A stretch of 64,000 bases of DNA. Origin: an uncultured Nocardioides sp. (GTDB lineage Bacteria > Actinomycetota > Actinomycetes > Propionibacteriales > Nocardioidaceae). Where the stretch lies: positions 186,001 through 250,000 of the forward strand of contig NZ_CANKZF010000003.1 in NCBI RefSeq assembly GCF_947488515.1, written 5' to 3'. The notes below the pieces were generated by a model that saw nothing but the letters and a program-made list of their open reading frames with translations, had not been told where the DNA came from and did not search any database. Both the position numbers and the translations under genes were made by a program. Within the stretch, counting starts at the first letter, position 1. Each line of letters starts with the position of its first letter. This document shows positions 59,760 to 64,000 of this stretch, in pieces.

Positions 59760-59797
59760 GTTTCAAGACCGTATCCCGTTTGTTTCCCCCGTGTTAC
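59760..59797 (-). promoter_or_regulatory. GlnR operator of glnA
   Basis: On the minus strand: GTAAC-n6-GAAAC-n6-GATAC-n6-GAAAC. This matches the actinomycete GlnR consensus (gTnAc-n6-GaAAc, twice) with correct 6-nt spacing throughout. It ends 10 bp before the -10 box, so GlnR would act at the -35 region, as at glnA of Streptomyces. Confidence 0.9.
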
Positions 59798-59833
59798 GGG
59801 TGACCGGTCGCTGGGCCATCTCGGGACGCCTCC

Positions 59834-59839
59834 TAGGCT
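59834..59839 (+). promoter_or_regulatory. -10 box, leaderless start of RDD gene
   Basis: TAGGCT, 6 nt, then the GTG at 59846. Confidence 0.65.
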
Positions 59840-59845
59840 GGTCGC

Positions 59846-60229
59846 GTGACCAGCGCTGTAACACCGGAGCTCGCGTCGGCCTCGTGGGGACGGCGCATCC
59901 TGGCGCTGTTCGTCGACTGGGTGGCCTGCCTGGCGGTCGTCGAGGGCCTGGTGGCGGTCGACGTCCTCGGCGGCAACCCCAACGGCCTGGGCACGCTGAC
60001 GCTCTTCGTCCTCGAGTCGGCCCTGTTCACCACGCTGGCCGGCGGGTCGTTCGGCAAGCTCGCCACTCGGCTGCGGGTGGTCCGGAACGACGGCTCCGGG
60101 CAGCCGGTCTCGCTGCTGCGGTCCCTCGGCCGTTCCGTGCTCGTCGCGCTGCTCGTGCCGCCCCTGCTGACCTTCGACGGTCGCGGGCTGCACGACGTCG
60201 CGGCCGGTACCCGCACCGTGACGCTCTGA
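59846..60229 (+). CDS. RDD-family membrane protein
   Basis: A 127-residue RDD protein: WGRRILALFVDWVACLAVV (first Arg and Asp), a second helix TLTLFVLESALFTTLAGGSFG, then LRVVRNDGSGQPVSLLRSLGRS and the closing DGRGLHDVAAGTRTV (second Asp). Small family of unknown, perhaps ion-linked, function. It occupies its usual place next to glnA in actinomycetes. GTG start by leaderless -10 box. Convergent with the DUF4191 gene. Confidence 0.9.
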   Translation: MTSAVTPELASASWGRRILALFVDWVACLAVVEGLVAVDVLGGNPNGLGTLTLFVLESALFTTLAGGSFGKLATRLRVVRNDGSGQPVSLLRSLGRSVLVALLVPPLLTFDGRGLHDVAAGTRTVTL

Positions 60230-60244
60230 GGAGGTCTGGAGCGG

Positions 60245-60952
60245 TCAGCGGCCGCGCTGCTGCGAGCGCATGCCCTTCATCGAGGTCGGCACCGGTCCCT
60301 TGGGGAGCGGCAGCTTGCCGCGCTGGGCGTCGAGGGCCTTGAGGCGCTGGAGGATGTCGGTCATCTCGGCCGGCTTGACGTTGCGGCCGAGCTTCTGGAC
60401 GTGCTTGACCAGCTTCGGCAGCGGGACCTCGCCCTCGCCGCGGCCGCAGACGACCTCGTGGATCGGGACGCCGTAGGCGACGCGCTCGTGCTTCTTGCGC
60501 TCGTTCGCGAGCAGCTGCTTGACCCGGCTCGGGCTCGAGCCCTCGCCGACCAGGACGATTCCCGGCGGGCCGACGACGCGGTGCACGACGTCCTGCTGCT
60601 TGGTGAAGCCGACGACCGGGTCGACCTTCCAGCCGCGGCGCAGCATCTGCAGGGCTCCGGCCCCGGCGGCCGGCTGGCCCTCCATCTGGGTGTACGCCGC
60701 CTTCTGGGCGCGGCGACCGAAGACGAGCAGCGCGAAGAGCGCACCGATCAGCAGCGCGCCGACGACCGACATGATCCAGCCGATCATCCCGTCGCCCGGC
60801 AGCACCCACATGAGCGCGAAGCCGAGGGCGGCGCCGAGCACGAACACACCCATCACGATCAGGCCGATGCGCGGGTCGCTCCGCTTGGCCATCTGGTAGG
60901 TCTGCATGATCTGCCCGCGGCGCGAGCTGGGCGTGGTGGCGGGGGTCGACAT
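60245..60952 (-). CDS. DUF4191 membrane protein
   Basis: A 235-residue protein with two membrane helices (LIVMGVFVLGAALGFALMWVL, IGWIMSVVGALLIGALFALLVFG) after a basic start (QIMQTYQMAKRSDP), then a soluble domain with AALQMLRRGWKVDPVVGFT, PPGIVLVGEGSSPSRVKQLL and a proline-rich basic tail. DUF4191 is an actinomycete family next to lipA; its function is unknown, though conserved linkage suggests lipoylation or envelope. Downstream of lipA on the same strand with a 73-bp gap, so probably co-transcribed. Confidence 0.88.
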   Translation of the reverse strand: MSTPATTPSSRRGQIMQTYQMAKRSDPRIGLIVMGVFVLGAALGFALMWVLPGDGMIGWIMSVVGALLIGALFALLVFGRRAQKAAYTQMEGQPAAGAGALQMLRRGWKVDPVVGFTKQQDVVHRVVGPPGIVLVGEGSSPSRVKQLLANERKKHERVAYGVPIHEVVCGRGEGEVPLPKLVKHVQKLGRNVKPAEMTDILQRLKALDAQRGKLPLPKGPVPTSMKGMRSQQRGR

Positions 60953-61025
60953 GAGGTGGCCTTGTCCGGTCAGGTGTTGAACAGGTGCGGGTGCGGGTTC
61001 AGATGAGGGTGGTGCTGGTGCTGGG

Positions 61026-61967
61026 TCAGACGGCGGCAGCGGCGCGCGCGTCCATCGCCTGACCGTACAACCGACCGGCGCGGTAGGACGAGCGGACGAG
61101 CGGACCCGAGAGCGCTCCGGCGAAGCCGATCTCGTCGGCCTCGGCCTTGAGCTCGACGAACTCCTCGGGCTTGACCCAGCGCTCGACGGGGTGGTGGCGG
61201 GGGGAGGGGCGGAGGTACTGGGTGATGGTGATCAGCTCGCAGCCGGCCTCGTGGAGGTCGCGCAGCGCCTGGCTGACCTCCTCGCGGGTCTCGCCCATGC
61301 CGAGGATCAGGTTGGACTTGGTCACCAGGCCGAAGTCACGCGCCTGGGTGATCACGTCGAGCGAGCGGTCGTAGCGGAACGCGGGGCGGATCCGCTTGAA
61401 GATCCGGGGGACCGTCTCCACGTTGTGGGCGAGCACCTCGGGACGGCTCTCGAAGACCTCCTGGAGGAGGTCGGGCTTGCCGTTGAAGTCGGGGATCAGG
61501 TTCTCGACGCCGGTGCCGGGGTTGAGCTCGTGGATCACCCGGACGGTCTCGGCGTAGAGCCAGGCGCCACCGTCGGGCAGGTCGTCGCGGGCGACGCCGG
61601 TGATGGTGGCGTACTTGAGCTGCATCTTCTGCACGGACTCCGCGACGCGGCGCGGCTCGTCGCGGTCGAGCGGCTGCGGCTTGCCGGTGTCGATCTGGCA
61701 GAAGTCGCATCGGCGGGTGCACTGGTCGCCGCCGATGAGGAAGGTGGCTTCCTTGTCCTCCCAGCACTCGAAGATGTTGGGGCAGCCCGCCGACTGGCAG
61801 ACCGTGTGGAGCCCCTCGGACTTCACGAGGTTCTGCAGGGAGGTGTACTCCGGACCCATCTTGGCCCGGGTCTTGATCCACTCCGGCTTGCGTTCGATCG
61901 GGGTTTCCGCGTTGCGGATCTCCAGTCGGAGAAGCTTGCGTCCTTCGGGTGCGGGAGCAGTCGTCAC
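61026..61967 (-). CDS. lipA: Lipoyl synthase
   Basis: A 313-residue radical-SAM enzyme that inserts two sulfurs into protein-bound octanoyl groups. The auxiliary cluster ligands are Cys57, Cys62 and Cys68 (CX4CX5C), the radical-SAM cluster Cys83, Cys87 and Cys90 (CTRRCDFC); the C-terminal RSSYRAG serine is present. GTG at 61967 is preferred to the one at 61976: it gives the start TTAPAPEGRKLLRLE expected from relatives and lies 7 nt after a TAGAGT box (leaderless). lipB lies upstream on the same strand but three genes intervene. Confidence 0.97.
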   Translation of the reverse strand: MTTAPAPEGRKLLRLEIRNAETPIERKPEWIKTRAKMGPEYTSLQNLVKSEGLHTVCQSAGCPNIFECWEDKEATFLIGGDQCTRRCDFCQIDTGKPQPLDRDEPRRVAESVQKMQLKYATITGVARDDLPDGGAWLYAETVRVIHELNPGTGVENLIPDFNGKPDLLQEVFESRPEVLAHNVETVPRIFKRIRPAFRYDRSLDVITQARDFGLVTKSNLILGMGETREEVSQALRDLHEAGCELITITQYLRPSPRHHPVERWVKPEEFVELKAEADEIGFAGALSGPLVRSSYRAGRLYGQAMDARAAAAV

Positions 61968-61974
61968 ACGCGCC

Positions 61975-61980
61975 ACTCTA
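61975..61980 (-). promoter_or_regulatory. -10 box, leaderless start of lipA
   Basis: Minus-strand TAGAGT, 7 nt, then the GTG at 61967. Confidence 0.6.
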
Positions 61981-62042
61981 CGACGGTGCCCCGAGCCTCC
62001 CCAATCAGCATCCGGTCAGGATCCGGTCAGCATCCGGAGCAC

Positions 62043-62612
62043 TCAGGTCGAGGCGTCGACGTAGTCGGGCTCGGTGGACTCGAGGCGCTCGTGTGCCGTC
62101 GTACGACCCTTGCCGCGGCCGCGCTCGACGGAGCCGAACGCGGCGGCCAGGCCGAACTCCGTCATGTTGCCGTAGAGGGACTCCACGCGGTCGGCCGGGA
62201 CGACGTAGGTCTCGTGGAAGATCCCGACGTCGCCCGTCGCGGCCGACTCCTTGTTGAACGCGCGCCACGCGGGCGCGTGCGACAGGGAGGCGTCGCGGGC
62301 GAAGGCGCCGAGCTCCTCGGCGCTGCGCCAGTACTGGATGGTGACGAGCGTGCGTCCGCCGAACAGCGAGTGCGCGCCGAGCAGCCCGCGGTCGCTTCCC
62401 GCGAGCTCGCGGAGCATCCGCGGCATGCCGGTGACCACGGGCCACCAGCTGCGCACGCGGCGCAGCCGGTTGATGCGCATGCCGATGACGAAGACGACGA
62501 CGTCGTCGACCTGGGGGTCGGCGACGTACTGGCCGCCGCGAACTCCTGCGGGGGCGCGTCCGGGCGCCGGGGCATAGGCGCGGGGGACACGCCGGGTGGT
62601 GGAGCCGGCCAT
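62043..62612 (-). CDS. DUF4188 family protein
   Basis: A 189-residue protein of the DUF4188 family. The signature is VVVFVIGMRINRLRRVRSWWPVVTGMPRML, followed by GLLGAHSLFGGRTLVTIQYWRS and PAWRAFNKESAATGDVGIFHETYVV. Some relatives occur in oxidative or detoxification operons and the fold may resemble dimeric alpha-beta barrels; activity unknown. GGAGG lies 6 nt before the ATG at 62612. It diverges from the MerR-family gene across a shared operator and is the likely regulated target. Confidence 0.85.
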   Translation of the reverse strand: MAGSTTRRVPRAYAPAPGRAPAGVRGGQYVADPQVDDVVVFVIGMRINRLRRVRSWWPVVTGMPRMLRELAGSDRGLLGAHSLFGGRTLVTIQYWRSAEELGAFARDASLSHAPAWRAFNKESAATGDVGIFHETYVVPADRVESLYGNMTEFGLAAAFGSVERGRGKGRTTAHERLESTEPDYVDAST

Positions 62613-62626
62613 GGCGGCCTCCTTGG

Positions 62627-62660
62627 ATAGTGTTACTGTCCTGTACGACAGTGGCACTAT
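62627..62660. promoter_or_regulatory. 34-bp operator between DUF4188 and MerR genes
   Basis: ATAGTGttACTGTC, six bases, GACAGTggCACTAT: a dyad with 12 of 14 bases paired per arm. Each arm itself is an AGTG-N-(C/T)ACT pseudo-palindrome. On the plus strand TTACTG (62633) and TATCTA (62658) are 19 nt apart, the stretched spacer typical of MerR-controlled promoters; on the minus strand TTGACC (62672-62677) and CACTGT overlap it too. Confidence 0.7.
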
Positions 62661-62687
62661 CTATGACGTGGGTCAAGGGGGACGAGC

Positions 62688-63332
62688 GTGCGGATGTCCG
62701 AGCTCTCGGAGCGGACCGGCGTGCCGGTGCCGACGATCAAGTACTACCTCCGCGAGGGGCTGCTCCCCGAGGGCGAGAAGCGGACACCGCGGCTCACCGA
62801 CTACGACGAGCAGCACGTACGACGTCTCGAGCTGCTGCGGATCCTGCGCGACGCGGGCGACGTGCCCGTCGAGGGTCTCAAGCGCCTCGTCGCCGCGACG
62901 GAGACGCAGGGGACCGTGCACGACCTCTTCGCGGTGGCAGCCGACGCGCTCGCACCCACCCCGCCCCCGGCGTCCGCCGACCCGTCGCGGGCGCAGGCGC
63001 GGGAGATCGCCGACGCGATCATCGACCAGGCGGGCTGGGACCGCGTGCGGGCGGACTCGGTCGACCGCGACAACCTCGCGGTGACCCTGGAGCTGGTGGC
63101 GTCCTTCGACACCCATCCCCGCGGTCCCGGCGAGATCGGGCCCTACGTCGCGCTGGCCGACCAGCTCGCCCGCCACGAGATCGCGAACCTCGACGACCGC
63201 AAGGACCGCGTCGGCCTGCTCGAGGAGATGATCGTCGGGCAGGTCGTGTTCGCGACGGTGCTCACCACGCTGCGGCGGCTCGCCGAGGAGCACCACTCGC
63301 ACGAGCGGTTCGGGGACGACCGGCGCGACTGA
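62688..63332 (+). CDS. MerR-family transcriptional regulator
   Basis: A 214-residue regulator. The winged helix-turn-helix is at the N-terminus (MSELSERTGVPVPTIKYYLREGLLP, then YDEQHVRRLELLRILRDAG), followed by a dimerisation helix and a C-terminal domain of about 130 residues with no cysteine metal site, so it probably senses an organic ligand. It probably binds the 34-bp dyad in the divergent region and controls itself and the DUF4188 gene. GTG at 62688 or ATG at 62694 is the start, after GGGGG. Confidence 0.88.
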   Translation: MRMSELSERTGVPVPTIKYYLREGLLPEGEKRTPRLTDYDEQHVRRLELLRILRDAGDVPVEGLKRLVAATETQGTVHDLFAVAADALAPTPPPASADPSRAQAREIADAIIDQAGWDRVRADSVDRDNLAVTLELVASFDTHPRGPGEIGPYVALADQLARHEIANLDDRKDRVGLLEEMIVGQVVFATVLTTLRRLAEEHHSHERFGDDRRD

Positions 63333-63400
63333 GCGCGGGCGGGCTGGACCTCCGGCCTCGTCTCGTTGACCACGGGCCGACCCGGGAGGACGCTGGCGGG

Positions 63401-63838
63401 GTGAGTACGCCACGGCGTCGCTTCGCGGCGATGGGCAACAGGATCGGGGTCTTCACGCACCGCGCGGCGGGAGGTCGCCTCGACGCCTTCGGCGACACGA
63501 CTGTCCTGATGATCACCGCACCCGGTCGTCGCACCGGCGTGCCACGCTCGACCATGGTGCGCTACCTCGAGCACGACGACGGTTACCTCGTCTGGGGTAC
63601 CGCGAGCGGGGCGCCCCGTGACCCTGACTGGTTCCGCAACCTGCGCCACACGTCCCGCGCTCGTATCGAGATCGGTAGGGACGCCCAGGACGTCGACATC
63701 GAGGAGCTCACCGGCCCGGAGCGCGACAGGGTCTGGCGCGACGTGGTCCTGGCGCGGGCGCCGGGCGTGGCGCGCTACGAGAGAAAGGCCGGCCGGGTGA
63801 TCCCGGTCGCGAGGCTCACGCCGGTCCGCTCGGCCTGA
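63401..63838 (+). CDS. Deazaflavin (F420)-dependent oxidoreductase, DDN-like
   Basis: A 145-residue PNPOx-like split-barrel protein of the nitroreductase/deazaflavin-dependent family: VLMITAPGRRTGVPRSTMVRYLEHDDGYLV, WFRNLRHTSRARIEIG and the end RDVVLARAPGVARYE. Members use F420H2 to reduce nitro or quinone compounds. The GTG has GGAGG 11 nt upstream, rather far, so a later start at 63431 (MGNRIGVF) is possible. 68 bp after merR; may be co-transcribed. Convergent with lipB, overlapping it by 23 bp. Confidence 0.85.
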   Translation: MSTPRRRFAAMGNRIGVFTHRAAGGRLDAFGDTTVLMITAPGRRTGVPRSTMVRYLEHDDGYLVWGTASGAPRDPDWFRNLRHTSRARIEIGRDAQDVDIEELTGPERDRVWRDVVLARAPGVARYERKAGRVIPVARLTPVRSA

Positions 63839-64000
63839 CCAGCTCGATGCGGGGGCCGCGGCCCGGCTCGGGACGGGCGTCGTAGTCGGGGGTGGCGTCG
63901 TAGGGCCGCCAGGCGAGGTACGTCGCCAGGTGCCGGCGCACGCTCGGCAGCACGTCGTCGATGGTGACGTCGCGACCGAGCTCCTGCGAGAGCGAGGTGA
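63816..64000 (-). CDS. lipB: Octanoyltransferase (C-terminal part)
   Basis: The frame is open to the window edge; only the last 61 residues are visible. TSLSQELGRDVTIDDVLPSVRRHL matches the conserved end of LipB after its catalytic cysteine, followed by a Pro/Arg-rich tail. It transfers octanoate from acyl carrier protein to target proteins ahead of LipA. Same strand as lipA but separated from it by the DUF4188/MerR/F420 group. Confidence 0.75.
   Translation of the reverse strand, partial: TSLSQELGRDVTIDDVLPSVRRHLATYLAWRPYDATPDYDARPEPGRGPRIELVRPSGPA

Overview
The window is high-GC DNA with tightly packed genes, many GTG starts and actinobacterial gene families throughout. The gene content (GlnR-type operator at glnA, lipA/DUF4191/RDD/glnA synteny, DUF4188, deazaflavin-dependent oxidoreductase family, GNAT-first PatA-like enzyme) points to an actinomycete, most likely of the Nocardioides group. 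It reads as chromosome: I saw no insertion sequence, prophage, CRISPR array, rRNA or convincing tRNA. A notable trait is that at least nine genes begin directly after a TAnnnT box with 6-7 nt spacing and no Shine-Dalgarno, which indicates leaderless transcription.

Region by region. 1-5.9 kb: C-terminus of an SMC-like (JetC/MksB-type) ATPase, a flavin oxidoreductase, a small unknown protein, a repeat-bearing spacer, a metallo-beta-lactamase-fold hydrolase and a PAS protein. 5.9-16.1 kb: a SigB/SigF-type sigma factor diverging from pta-ackA, a secreted Ig-repeat protein, HU, a VOC protein, a NUDIX hydrolase and a GNAT/acyl-CoA-ligase fusion (protein acetyltransferase type). With pta-ackA this makes the first 16 kb rich in acetyl-CoA/acetyl-phosphate functions. 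16.4-23.2 kb: one giant secreted protein (ThuA, sugar dehydrogenase, PKD, lectin-like and cadherin-like modules). 23.4-29.8 kb: DHA2 exporter, membrane SpoIIE-type phosphatase, DUF1269 protein, a frameshifted DUF1269-like copy, GlsB-type stress protein and a frameshifted ThrE exporter. 29.9-35.4 kb: a five-gene minus-strand operon, sulfatase - formylglycine-generating enzyme - HAD hydrolase - six-helix membrane protein - glutamate decarboxylase.

35.5-45.5 kb: a metallopeptidase remnant, a SnoaL-like protein, then cupin-narGHJI-narK with every junction overlapping or nearly so, followed by aqpZ. 45.7-52.7 kb: small stress/membrane proteins and a 1247-residue secreted fusion of a phosphodiesterase with a 5'-nucleotidase. 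53.1-55.2 kb: a sulfur operon (SQR-like flavoprotein, TusE/DsrC-like, DsrE2-like) behind a CsoR/CstR-type palindrome. 55.6-58.1 kb: two divergent CPBP proteases and a membrane protein. 58.2-64 kb: glnA behind a textbook GlnR box, RDD, DUF4191, lipA, then a divergent DUF4188/MerR pair around a large operator, a deazaflavin-type oxidoreductase, and the C-terminus of lipB at the edge.

Taken together the window suggests a respiratorily flexible soil-type actinomycete: nitrate respiration, sulfide/persulfide handling, sulfatase activation, acid/osmotic stress functions (GAD, AqpZ, GlsB, DUF1269) and core nitrogen assimilation and lipoylation. All functional calls come from reading sequence motifs; no database search was run.
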